Shown piece by piece: positions 14,716 through 21,740 of a stretch of 23,648 nt of DNA; within the stretch, counting starts at the first letter, position 1, and every line of letters starts with the position of its first letter. The DNA lies in contig FR891231.1 of the NCBI GenBank assembly GCA_000433515.1, positions 9,550-33,197 on the forward strand, read 5' to 3'. This DNA is from Candidatus Colimorpha enterica. GTDB taxonomy: Bacteria > Bacillota > Clostridia > Oscillospirales > CAG-272. A program made the translations under genes and the position numbers. The notes under the pieces were generated by a model. The model worked only from the letters and a program-made list of their open reading frames with translations. It was not told the DNA's origin and searched no databases.

Positions 14716-15629
14716 ATACAGAGGTCAGCCTTTGCGGAATAAAGCTCTGCAACCCGCTGATACCGGCAAGCGGGTCCTTCGGCTACGGCTATGAATTTGC
14801 CGGGCTGTACGACATCAACCGGTATATCGGGACATTCTCCTTCAAGGGGACGACAAAAGAGCCGAGATTCGGAAACCCGACACCGAGAATAGCGGAGACG
14901 CCGTCAGGTATGCTCAATGCGGTGGGGCTTCAGAATCCGGGGGTCGAATCGGTCATAAACGACGAGCTTCCGCGGCTTGCGGAATGCTTTGACAAGCCGG
15001 TCATGGCGAATGTGAGCGGATTTTCGGTTGACGATTACGTGTACACCGTCTCGCGGCTTGATCCGCAAAAGCAGATCGGGTGGTTCGAGGTAAACATATC
15101 CTGCCCGAACGTCCACGGCGGCGGGATGAGCTTCGGAGTCGATCCCGCATCGGCAGAGAGGGTGACGGCGGCTGTGAGAAAGGTCACAAAAAAGCCGGTC
15201 ATCATGAAGCTGTCGCCGAACGTGACCGACATTGCCGGGATAGCAAGAGCCTGCGAAGCCGGAGGCGCCGACGGAATCAGCCTGATAAACACCCTCCCCG
15301 GAATGCGCATCGATATAAAAAAGCGCAGACCGGTCATTGCAAACACCTTCGGAGGGCTTTCCGGCCCCGCGGTTTTTCCGGTGGCATTACGGATGGTGTG
15401 GCAGGTATACCGTGCGGTAAGCCTTCCGATAATCGGTATGGGCGGCGTTTCTTCGGCGGAGGATGTGATCGAAATGATGCTTGCCGGGGCAACAGCCGTC
15501 GGAATAGGAGCGGCAAACCTTGTCTGTCCGTTTGTCTGCCGGGATATTGCAGAGGCTCTCCCGGCGGTCATGGAAAGATACGGGATCAATAATCTTTGTG
15601 ATATTATAGGAGGAGCGCACAATGGGTAA
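14709..15629 (+). CDS. pyrD: Dihydroorotate dehydrogenase catalytic subunit (class 1B)
   Basis: Oxidises dihydroorotate to orotate using FMN. The 306 residues match class 1B. Visible motifs are PASGSFGYG, SFKGTT, GLQNPG, ANVSGF, NISCPN with catalytic Cys132 (class 1 uses Cys as base), MKLSPNVTD, SLINTLPGMRID, GGLSGPA and the phosphate-binding IIGMGGVSSAEDVIEMMLAGATAVGIG. The ribosome site GGAGG lies within the end of pyrK. It overlaps pyrK by 7 nt and pyrF by 8 nt. Cytosolic localisation with NAD+ as acceptor is expected because PyrK is present and no membrane-binding N-terminus is found. Confidence 0.96.
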   Translation: MVNTEVSLCGIKLCNPLIPASGSFGYGYEFAGLYDINRYIGTFSFKGTTKEPRFGNPTPRIAETPSGMLNAVGLQNPGVESVINDELPRLAECFDKPVMANVSGFSVDDYVYTVSRLDPQKQIGWFEVNISCPNVHGGGMSFGVDPASAERVTAAVRKVTKKPVIMKLSPNVTDIAGIARACEAGGADGISLINTLPGMRIDIKKRRPVIANTFGGLSGPAVFPVALRMVWQVYRAVSLPIIGMGGVSSAEDVIEMMLAGATAVGIGAANLVCPFVCRDIAEALPAVMERYGINNLCDIIGGAHNG

Positions 15630-16320
15630 GGACGTGATAATAGCCTGCGATTTCCCGGACGGGGAAAGGACGCTTGGATTTCTTGACAGGTTCACGGAAA
15701 GAAAGCCGTTTGTCAAGGTAGGAATGGAGCTGTTTTACGCCGAGGGACCGGATATCGTAAGAAAGATAAAGGCGCGCGGACACAGGATCTTCCTCGATCT
15801 CAAACTGCATGATATCCCGAACACCGTGAAGAGCGCAATGAGGGTTCTGTCCGGGCTTGATGTTGATATGTGCAACCTTCACGCAGCCGGTACAAAGGCG
15901 ATGATGGGGGCTGCACTTGAAGGACTGACGCGGGGAGACGGAACAAGACCGCTGCTCATCGCCGTGACCCAGCTGACCTCGACGAGTGAGGAACGGATGA
16001 GGGACGAGCTTCTCATTTCCGCGCCGCTTGAGGAGGTCGTGGCGAAATATGCGCTGAACGCACGGGATGCCGGGCTTGACGGAGTTGTCTGCTCCCCGCT
16101 TGAGGCTGAGAAGGTGCATTCGGTATGCGGGAGCGGATTTCTGACCGTCACACCGGGAGTGAGATTTGCCGACGGCGCGGTTCAGGATCAGGTCAGGGTA
16201 ACTACACCTGAGAAAGCAAAGGCTCTCGGCTCCGACTACATTGTCGTCGGCAGACCGATAACCGCCTCGCCCGACCCCGTTTCGGCTTATGAAATGTGCC
16301 GTGACCGGTTTATCGGATAA
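15622..16320 (+). CDS. pyrF: Orotidine 5'-phosphate decarboxylase
   Basis: Decarboxylates OMP to UMP, the last step of the pathway. The 232-residue barrel has ACDFPDG with Asp10, FVKVGMELF with Lys32, and the catalytic DxKxxD set Asp59, Lys61 and Asp64 in LDLKLHDIPNT; TPGVRFADGAVQDQ and VVGRPIT near the end bind phosphate. This is the short PyrF type found in Bacillus and Escherichia coli. AGGAGG lies 8 nt upstream of the ATG, inside pyrD, with an 8-nt overlap between the genes. A 19-nt gap follows to pyrE. Confidence 0.96.
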   Translation: MGKDVIIACDFPDGERTLGFLDRFTERKPFVKVGMELFYAEGPDIVRKIKARGHRIFLDLKLHDIPNTVKSAMRVLSGLDVDMCNLHAAGTKAMMGAALEGLTRGDGTRPLLIAVTQLTSTSEERMRDELLISAPLEEVVAKYALNARDAGLDGVVCSPLEAEKVHSVCGSGFLTVTPGVRFADGAVQDQVRVTTPEKAKALGSDYIVVGRPITASPDPVSAYEMCRDRFIG

Positions 16321-16339
16321 AATGCAAAGGAGAATGATT

Positions 16340-16993
16340 ATGACCGATACAAAAAAGCTGATTGCAAAGGATTTACTGTCAATAAAAGCGGTGTTCTTCC
16401 GCCCCGACGAGCCGTTTGTCTGGGCAAGCGGGATAAAAAGCCCGGTATACTGCGACAACCGCCTTACCCTCACCGCACCGGAGGTCAGAAATGACGTTGA
16501 AAACGGGCTGGCGGAGCTTATAAAGACCGAATATCCGCAGGTAGAGGTGCTTATGGGCACTTCGACCGCCGGTATCGCTCATGCCGCGATAACAGCCGAC
16601 TGCCTCGGACTTCCGATGGGATATGTAAGAGGCTCCGACAAGGATCACGGCAGGAAAAACCGTATCGAGGGGCGGCTTGAACCCGGTCAGAAGGTCGTTG
16701 TGGTAGAGGATCTCATTTCGACAGGCGGAAGCGTCATCGACGTTGTTGAAGCACTTAGGGAAGCCGGCGCCGATGTGCTGGGAATAGTTTCGATCTTCAC
16801 ATACGGCATGAAAAAGGGGCTTGAAAGACTTGCCGCGGCACAGGTGAAAAACATCAGCCTTACCGATTTCGACTCGGTAGCCGAGGCGGCAGCTGAGGAG
16901 GGATATATTGCTCCGGAGGATATCGCGCGGCTGAAGGCGTTCCGTGACAATCCCTCGGACGAATCGTGGATAATGGGAGGAGAAGGAAAATGA
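16340..16993 (+). CDS. pyrE: Orotate phosphoribosyltransferase
   Basis: Joins orotate and PRPP to form OMP. The 217-residue protein has the PRPP-binding loop VVVVEDLISTGGS with Glu123 and Asp124, FVWASGIKSPVYCDNR at the N-terminus (orotate-side segment), GTSTAGIAHA, and the flexible catalytic loop around RGSDKDHGRKNRIEG. The ATG at 16340 is chosen because AAAGGAG lies 7 nt upstream; in-frame ATGs at 16289 and 16334 are too far inside pyrF or too close to the ribosome site. The stop overlaps pyrB as ATGA. Confidence 0.95.
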   Translation: MTDTKKLIAKDLLSIKAVFFRPDEPFVWASGIKSPVYCDNRLTLTAPEVRNDVENGLAELIKTEYPQVEVLMGTSTAGIAHAAITADCLGLPMGYVRGSDKDHGRKNRIEGRLEPGQKVVVVEDLISTGGSVIDVVEALREAGADVLGIVSIFTYGMKKGLERLAAAQVKNISLTDFDSVAEAAAEEGYIAPEDIARLKAFRDNPSDESWIMGGEGK

Positions 16994-17904
16994 GAAGTCT
17001 TATAAATATACTTGACCTCAGTGCAGAGGAGATCGACAGACTTATAAAAACCGCCTGCGATATCACAGAGAATCCCGGAAAATACAGCGACAGATGCCGC
17101 GGAAAGACGCTTGCCACACTCTTCTTCGAGCCTTCGACAAGGACAAGGCTCAGCTTTGAGGCGGCGATGTACGGTCTTGGCGGCAATGTCCTCGGCTTTT
17201 CCGAGGCGCAGAGCTCATCCGCTTCAAAGGGCGAAAGCGTTGCCGACACAGCCCGCGTCGTATCCTGCTTTGCCGATATAATCGCCATGCGCCACCCGAA
17301 GGAGGGCGCGCCGCTTGTTGCATCGATGAACGCAACGGTTCCCGTCGTCAATGCCGGCGACGGAGGACACAACCACCCGACGCAGACGCTTGCCGACCTT
17401 CTGACGATATACCGCGAAAAGGGAAGGCTGTCGGATATGACGGTCGGCTTCTGCGGCGATCTGAAGTTCGGACGCACGGTTCACTCGCTTATCGAGGCGC
17501 TTTCAAGGTATACGGGGATAAACATTGTCCTTGTATCACCCGATGAGCTGACGCTTCCGGGATATATAAAGCGTGACGTGCTTGAGCGCAATTCAATAAG
17601 ATACACCGAGACGACCGATCTCTCCGCAGTTATGCCGGAGCTTGACGTGCTTTACATGACAAGAGTGCAGAAGGAACGCTTCTTCAACGAGGAGGACTAT
17701 CTGCGCCTCAAAGACAGCTATATCTTACGCCCCGAAAAGCTCGCCGACGCGAAAAGCGACCTTTCGGTACTTCACCCGCTCCCGCGCGTCAACGAGATAA
17801 GCGTTGCGGTCGATTCCGACAGCCGCGCCTGCTATTTCAAACAGGTCGAAAACGGAAAACTCATGCGCATGGCGCTGATAATGATGCTTCTGGAGGTAAT
17901 GTAA
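16990..17904 (+). CDS. pyrB: Aspartate carbamoyltransferase catalytic subunit
   Basis: Condenses carbamoyl phosphate with aspartate, the committed step. The 304-residue protein has FFEPSTRTRLSFE with the carbamoyl-phosphate-binding STRTR (49-53), the mobile loop QSSSASKGES with Ser77 and Lys80, GHNHPTQTLADL, GDLKFGRTVHS, and HPLPRVNEI. The length and these motifs fit the enterobacterial-type catalytic chain that pairs with PyrI. The start at 16990 overlaps the pyrE stop (ATGA) and follows a GGAGGAGAAGG stretch; an upstream ATG at 16966 lies within pyrE. It overlaps pyrI by one base. Confidence 0.96.
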   Translation: MRSLINILDLSAEEIDRLIKTACDITENPGKYSDRCRGKTLATLFFEPSTRTRLSFEAAMYGLGGNVLGFSEAQSSSASKGESVADTARVVSCFADIIAMRHPKEGAPLVASMNATVPVVNAGDGGHNHPTQTLADLLTIYREKGRLSDMTVGFCGDLKFGRTVHSLIEALSRYTGINIVLVSPDELTLPGYIKRDVLERNSIRYTETTDLSAVMPELDVLYMTRVQKERFFNEEDYLRLKDSYILRPEKLADAKSDLSVLHPLPRVNEISVAVDSDSRACYFKQVENGKLMRMALIMMLLEVM

Positions 17905-18326
17905 TGAATATCGATCCCATAAAGAACGGAATTGTCATTGACCATATAACCGCGGGGAGCGCAATGAAGATATATTCGCTCCTGCGTCTCGGAACGCTTA
18001 CCTGTCCGGTCGCGCTTATCTGCAACGTTCAGAGCCGGAGAATGGTCAGAAAGGATATCATAAAGATCGATTCCGAATTCGATATTGACCTTGATCTTCT
18101 CGGCTACGTAGATCCGGGCGCGACCGTCAATATCATAAGGAACGGCATTATCTGCGAAAAGAAGCGTGTCGGGCTGCCGGAAAGGCTTACTGATGTAATA
18201 AAGTGCCGAAATCCGCGCTGCATTACGTCCACGGAACAGGAGCTTCCGCAAATCTTCCGCCTGACCGATGCCGACCGCCGTGTCTATCGCTGCCTGTACT
18301 GCGAAGCGCGTGCCAAGGAAGAATAA
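17904..18326 (+). CDS. pyrI: Aspartate carbamoyltransferase regulatory subunit
   Basis: Binds nucleotide effectors and tunes PyrB. The 140-residue product has the allosteric domain (NIDPIKNGIVIDHITAG; LTCPVALICNVQS) and a zinc domain with Cys101, Cys106, Cys130 and Cys133. The spacing CX4C, 23 residues, CX2C equals that of the Escherichia coli regulatory chain, whose zinc site contacts PyrB. The ATG shares one base with the pyrB stop, as expected for subunits made in fixed ratio. It is the last operon gene. No convincing intrinsic terminator follows: only a weak GGGT/ACCC hairpin near 18349-18366, so some readthrough toward tetR is possible. PyrI is absent from Bacillus but known in Clostridia. 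Confidence 0.95.
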   Translation: MNIDPIKNGIVIDHITAGSAMKIYSLLRLGTLTCPVALICNVQSRRMVRKDIIKIDSEFDIDLDLLGYVDPGATVNIIRNGIICEKKRVGLPERLTDVIKCRNPRCITSTEQELPQIFRLTDADRRVYRCLYCEARAKEE

Positions 18327-18422
18327 GGTGCATCTGATAATCTCAGGTTGGGTTTTTAACTCACCCTGCGCATTTGTCCCGGAATTTCCGATAAAACCGG
18401 CAGATACCGGGGATTATTGCTA

Positions 18423-18451
18423 TTGCATTTTGTGACCGGACGTGTTAATAT
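18423..18451 (+). promoter_or_regulatory. Promoter of the TetR-family gene
   Basis: TTGCAT (18423-18428), 17 bp and TAATAT (18446-18451) form a moderate promoter with a start near 18458. Just upstream are CGGAATTTCCG (18380-18390) and CCGGCAGATACCGG (18397-18410), imperfect inverted repeats that could be autoregulatory operators. Confidence 0.62.
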
Positions 18452-18482
18452 ATATACGGCAGCAAGAAAGGGGGCGGCATTT

Positions 18483-19169
18483 ATGGCAAGCAGATATGAA
18501 AAAGAAGGCTCGGAAAAACGGATCCTTTCGGCCTGTGTGAAGCTGTTCATCGAAAAAGGCTACGCAAGGACGACCTCTGCAGAGATACTGAAGGGCGCAG
18601 ACGTTACTCCGGGTACATTTCATAACATATACCGGACAAAGAGCGGCGTGCTTACCGAGCTTACGGAGTTCATGTTTGACAATCAGTTCGGAATTGCCCG
18701 GAAGATTGTCGGAGAGGATGCCGACCCGGTTCTCATGTACTGCGTTGAGACGTCGGTTCAGCTGACTCTTGCAGAGCTTAACGAGAATCTGAGGCAGATA
18801 TATGTCGAGGCATATACCAATCAGGACGTGCTTGATATCATCAACAAAAAGATGTCAGGCGTGATCGGAGAGATATTCGGCAAATATCTCCCGGACTGTG
18901 AAACAAGTGATTTTTATGAAATCGAGATAGGAACGTCTGCGTTCATGCGCGGGTTCATGTCGTATCCTTGCGATAATAATTTCACTCTTGAAAAGAAGCT
19001 TTACCGCTTCCTCGACATGAGCCTGTCGGTTTTTCATGTCCCGGAGAACGAGGCGCGGCAGGCTGTTGAGTATATCGCTTCGCTTGATATCAGAAAAGTT
19101 GCGAACGACGTCATGCAGTACCTGTTTTCCGCGCTTGAAATGAAGTTTGATTTCAGACTCGGCGAATGA
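18483..19169 (+). CDS. TetR/AcrR-family transcriptional regulator
   Basis: The 228-residue protein starts at the ATG at 18483, 9 nt after a purine-rich AAAGGGGG; in-frame codons upstream overlap the promoter. Residues about 12-57 form the TetR helix-turn-helix: KRILSACVKLFIEKGYARTT, then SAEILKGADVTPGTFHNIYRTKSGVLTEL, where the family more often has tyrosine-rich YYHF or LYHYF. The remaining 165 or so residues are an alpha-helical ligand domain without recognisable specificity. No transporter, enzyme or other candidate target lies next to it on the same strand, so the regulon and inducer cannot be named; self-regulation through the upstream inverted repeats is possible. A strong terminator follows directly. 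Confidence 0.88.
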   Translation: MASRYEKEGSEKRILSACVKLFIEKGYARTTSAEILKGADVTPGTFHNIYRTKSGVLTELTEFMFDNQFGIARKIVGEDADPVLMYCVETSVQLTLAELNENLRQIYVEAYTNQDVLDIINKKMSGVIGEIFGKYLPDCETSDFYEIEIGTSAFMRGFMSYPCDNNFTLEKKLYRFLDMSLSVFHVPENEARQAVEYIASLDIRKVANDVMQYLFSALEMKFDFRLGE

Positions 19170-19173
19170 TATT

Positions 19174-19212
19174 CACCCTCATCCGGATCCGCGGGTGAGG
19201 GTGTCTTATTTT
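19174..19212 (+). terminator. Terminator of the TetR-family gene
   Basis: CACCCTCATCC (19174-19184) pairs with GGGTGAGGGTG (19193-19203), 11 pairs with one G-U, followed by the T-rich TCTTATTTT. It starts 5 nt after the stop codon. Confidence 0.85.
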
Positions 19213-19256
19213 CGGAGACTTTTTTTCCGAAATGCGCAAGTTTTTTAATTTTTGTC

Positions 19257-19285
19257 TTGACAACAGAAAACAAAAGTGGTATAAT
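19257..19285 (+). promoter_or_regulatory. Promoter of tRNA-Pro
   Basis: TTGACA (19257-19262), 17 bp and TATAAT (19280-19285) match consensus exactly, with a start about 6 nt before the tRNA. Confidence 0.92.
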
Positions 19286-19297
19286 ACTAAAGCGTTG

Positions 19298-19374
19298 CGG
19301 GGTGTGGCTCAGTTCGGTAGAGCGCTTGGTTCGGGACCAAGAGGCCGGAAGTTCAAATCTTCTCACTCCGACCA
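19298..19374 (+). tRNA. tRNA-Pro (anticodon CGG)
   Basis: A 77-nt cloverleaf: acceptor CGGGGTG/CACTCCG, D arm GGCTCAGTTCGGTAGAGC, anticodon stem CTTGG/CCAAG with loop TTCGGGA, T arm GAAGTTCAAATCTTC, discriminator A and encoded CCA. CGG reads CCG only. It is a substrate of the ProS enzyme at 6373. Confidence 0.96.
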
Positions 19375-19380
19375 TAATGT

Positions 19381-19434
19381 GGAGACAAAAAGAGATGTCT
19401 CCTGCGAAAAGCCTGAGCATGTCGGGCTTTTTTT
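19381..19434 (+). terminator. Hairpin plus terminator after tRNA-Pro
   Basis: GGAGACA (19381-19387) pairs with TGTCTCC (19396-19402). Then AAAGCCTGA (19408-19416) pairs with TCGGGCTTT (19422-19430, one G-U), followed by Ts to 19434. The second is a good intrinsic terminator; the first may help tRNA 3' processing. Confidence 0.82.
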
Positions 19435-19445
19435 GCTACCCAAAA

Positions 19446-19492
19446 GGCGATTGTTCTCTGTACCAAAACACAGATGTAAAATCGCCGTTTTT
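19446..19492 (+). repeat. Third hairpin with T-tract downstream of tRNA-Pro
   Basis: GGCGAT (19446-19451) pairs with ATCGCC (19481-19486), enclosing TCTGT/ACAGA (19457-19461 with 19470-19474), followed by GTTTTT. It resembles a back-up terminator or the end of a small RNA. No coding potential was recognised in 19375-19578. Confidence 0.5.
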
Positions 19493-19578
19493 CCTTTGCA
19501 GCAGAACTATCTCTTCCAAAAGACGGAAACGGAAAATAATCACCGGCATTGTACGTGCTGCTTCAACTTAACAAAAAC

Positions 19579-19610
19579 ATAACCGGCTCCGATGATCGTG
19601 AGCCGGTTAT
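19579..19610. terminator. Terminator of brnQ
   Basis: ATAACCGGCTC (19579-19589) and GAGCCGGTTAT (19600-19610) form a perfect 11-bp stem around 10 nt. Read on the minus strand it is followed by GTTTTTGTT, ending the transporter transcript; the plus strand has only a weaker T-rich tail. Confidence 0.85.
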
Positions 19611-19626
19611 TTGATGTTATGTATTT

Positions 19627-20991
19627 TTAAGCGTTTGCGGGCGCTTTTTTCTTTGTGAACAGCATCACTGCAATTCCGATCACAAGACCGACAGCCGCGG
19701 GAACCACCCAGCCGAGACCTATGTCGGAGAGCGGCAGGAAGTTCTTTATTGCCACAAGCGCGTTTGTGAGTCTGAGCTTTACGATAAGCTCTTTGGGAAG
19801 CGCTGCAAGAAAATCATAGACGGCGGCGACGAGCGTGAATCCGGTCACAAAGCCGTAGACCCATCTGTTATGCCCGAAGAGATTGCCGAAAAGTCCGAGA
19901 AGGATAAGGGTTATCGCAAGCGGGTAGAGGAACATGAGGACGGGGACGGAGTAGTCGATGATTTTATTCAGTCCGAGGTTGGCTATAAGAAGTGAAGCGA
20001 TGCTGAAGATGATCGCCCAGACGCGGTACGAGAACGACTTCGGCAACAGCTTGACGAAGGTCTCTGAGCAGCTGGTGATGAGCCCGACAGCCGTTTTGAG
20101 GCAGGCGAAGGTAAATGTTGCGGCAAGGATTATTCCGCCGGTCTTGCCGAAATAGTGGTTTGCGACGAGGGCAAAGACCTCTCCGCCGTTTGTGCATTCA
20201 ACTCCGAGTCCGCGGCTCTGTGCTCCGACAAGCGTGACTGCGAGATAGATGGCAGCCATGATGAGACAGCTGAAAATTCCGGCGTGAACGGTGCTCTTTG
20301 CAACGGCTTTCGGCTCCTTCACACCGAGATCGCGGATGACGGTGATGACGACGATGCCGAAAGCAAGTGATGCAAGCGCGTCCATGGTGTTGTAGCCGTC
20401 GAGGAAGCCGGTGAAAACCGCTGATTTTGTATAGGCTTCAGCAGGAGCAAAGCCGGAGACGGTTCCCATAGGCTTTACGATTGCGGCGATGACGAGAATA
20501 CCGAGGCAGACGAGGAAGATAGGATTGAGAATTTTGCCGACCCACGTAAGGATCTTTCCGGGGAAAAGCGAGAAGGCGAGGACGGCGGCGAAGAAAAGCA
20601 CCGAGTATACCGCAAGCACGGTCGGGTTGTCGGCGCCTTTTCCGAAAAGCGGTGCGACAGTAACGGTGAAGGGGACGGTCGCGCATCTCGGAATGGCAAA
20701 GAACGGACCTATCGTCAGATAAAGCGCGCAGGTGAAAAAGATGCTGTAACCGCGGCCGACCTTGCCGGAAAGCTCGACAAGACCGTCACTGCGGCTGATG
20801 CCCATTGCGGCAATGCCGAGGAGGGGAAGTCCCACGCCGGTAATGAGGAATCCGATGAGAGCCTTCCACATATTTGCTCCGGCGAGCTGACCCATGTAGA
20901 TCGGGAAGATGAGGTTTCCGGCACCGAAGAACAGTCCGAAAAGCATACTTGCGATGAAGATCGTTTCGCTTTTTGTCAGTTTTTCTTTCAA
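19627..20991 (-). CDS. brnQ: Branched-chain amino acid carrier, BrnQ/LIVCS family
   Basis: Predicted cytoplasmic-membrane symporter importing leucine, isoleucine and valine with Na+ or H+. The 454-residue protein has the family N-terminus IFIASMLFGLFFGAGNLIFP, followed by about 12 hydrophobic segments, with GYNTMDALASLAFGIVV and the conserved middle region in expected places, and ends with a basic FTKKK tail. I place the start at the TTG at 20991, because AGGAG (21004-21000) is 8 nt upstream and the product then begins MKEKLTKSE; the upstream ATG at 21045 has no ribosome site and would add 18 polar residues. It is a monocistronic unit with its own promoter and terminator. The roughly 80-nt leader is too short for a T-box. 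Confidence 0.93.
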   Translation of the reverse strand: MKEKLTKSETIFIASMLFGLFFGAGNLIFPIYMGQLAGANMWKALIGFLITGVGLPLLGIAAMGISRSDGLVELSGKVGRGYSIFFTCALYLTIGPFFAIPRCATVPFTVTVAPLFGKGADNPTVLAVYSVLFFAAVLAFSLFPGKILTWVGKILNPIFLVCLGILVIAAIVKPMGTVSGFAPAEAYTKSAVFTGFLDGYNTMDALASLAFGIVVITVIRDLGVKEPKAVAKSTVHAGIFSCLIMAAIYLAVTLVGAQSRGLGVECTNGGEVFALVANHYFGKTGGIILAATFTFACLKTAVGLITSCSETFVKLLPKSFSYRVWAIIFSIASLLIANLGLNKIIDYSVPVLMFLYPLAITLILLGLFGNLFGHNRWVYGFVTGFTLVAAVYDFLAALPKELIVKLRLTNALVAIKNFLPLSDIGLGWVVPAAVGLVIGIAVMLFTKKKAPANA

Positions 20992-21015
20992 AATAAATTC
21001 TCCTGTCTTGTGACT

Positions 21016-21043
21016 GAGCACAGCCGTGCGTTGACGGAGGCTC
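21016..21043 (-). promoter_or_regulatory. Hairpin in the brnQ leader
   Basis: On the minus strand GAGC (21043-21040) pairs with GCTC (21019-21016), enclosing CCGT/ACGG (21037-21034 with 21027-21024). It ends 11 nt before the AGGAG ribosome site, so it could affect translation of the TTG-started brnQ; no known ligand element is recognised. Confidence 0.4.
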
Positions 21044-21077
21044 ATTTTTTCTTTGCCTGTCGAGGAAAAGATAATAC

Positions 21078-21106
21078 ATTATAACACCCCACGGAGAGTT
21101 TGTCAA
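21078..21106 (-). promoter_or_regulatory. Promoter of brnQ
   Basis: On the minus strand TTGACA (21106-21101), 17 bp and TATAAT (21083-21078) match consensus, with a start near 21071. Confidence 0.92.
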
Positions 21107-21125
21107 GAAAAAATGACAAACAAAT

Positions 21126-21190
21126 TAAAAAAATATGTACAATTTTTTCGCTTTCGCTTTTCGCATCCTGTCAGATTCAACAGTACATAT
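21126..21190 (-). terminator. Probable terminator of the small membrane-protein gene
   Basis: On the minus strand ATATGTAC (21190-21183) pairs with GTACATAT (21140-21133), followed directly by a T-run. The 42-nt loop holds an inner CTGT/ACAG hairpin. The stem overlaps the stop codon of the gene at 21177. Confidence 0.55.
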
Positions 21191-21629
21191 CCGAAAGGGT
21201 CGTGCCGCGGATGCAGTAGAGGAATGATGTCAGCTCGAGATTGACTATTATATATTCGCTGTATCCGCCGTTCCGGGATTTGTCTGTGAAGGATATGCCG
21301 AGAGTGGTGCCGTACTGCTGAGAGATCTCAAACTCCGAGCCGTCGCTGAAGCGGATATAGGTTGACGGGGACAGCATCGTATTGTGCAGGGCTCCCTTTA
21401 CCTTTGAACGGTTATAGAGTCTTACAAACTCGCTTATCTGAGCGGCGTCAAGTTCTTTCCCGGCGACATTTACCGATGATATCATTTTTTCCGTAATGCG
21501 CGGCAGGGGGAGGTGGGGGACGATATGTCCATACCTGTACGGAAGCCCCGCCGGACGCAGGCTGAATGCAATGAAAATGACCGAAAATGCTGTCAGGATT
21601 ATGTTGTTGGCTTTCTGTCTGAAACTCAT
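21177..21629 (-). CDS. Hypothetical membrane-anchored protein, 150 residues
   Basis: I do not recognise the family. The ATG at 21629 has GGAG 6 nt upstream. Residues about 8-25 (NNIILTAFSVIFIAFSLRPA) are hydrophobic with a short basic N-terminus, so the protein is probably held by one helix with the rest outside. The outer part (about 30-150) looks like a small alpha/beta domain: ITEKMISSVNVAGKELDAAQISEFVRLYNRSKVKGA resembles a helix in which the protein senses or binds, then TYIRFSDGSEFEISQQYGTTLGISF and a C-terminal strand region, ending in cysteine. The gene follows the uvrA terminator by 22 nt with no clear promoter, so it may depend on readthrough from uvrA. Codon use is like its neighbours. 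It is real by ribosome site, composition and terminator, but of unknown role. Confidence 0.68.
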   Translation of the reverse strand: MSFRQKANNIILTAFSVIFIAFSLRPAGLPYRYGHIVPHLPLPRITEKMISSVNVAGKELDAAQISEFVRLYNRSKVKGALHNTMLSPSTYIRFSDGSEFEISQQYGTTLGISFTDKSRNGGYSEYIIVNLELTSFLYCIRGTTLSDMYC

Positions 21630-21644
21630 GGTCTTCTCCGCTTT

Positions 21645-21694
21645 CTTTCAAAAAATCCTCATTTGCCGTTTTTGACGCGGGAAATGAGGATTTT
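21645..21694 (-). terminator. Terminator of uvrA
   Basis: AAAATCCTCATTT (21652-21664) and AAATGAGGATTTT (21682-21694) form a perfect 13-bp stem with a 17-nt loop. On the minus strand it ends in TTTTTT, 46 nt after the uvrA stop. Confidence 0.9.
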
Positions 21695-21740
21695 GTTCCG
21701 CAAAATAAGCCGATTCCTGCTGATTTCTGTCGGTCAACGG

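Noticed and set aside
18327..18422. Intrinsic terminator after pyrI
   Set aside because: Only a weak GGGT/ACCC hairpin without a following T-run is present, so no terminator feature is claimed.
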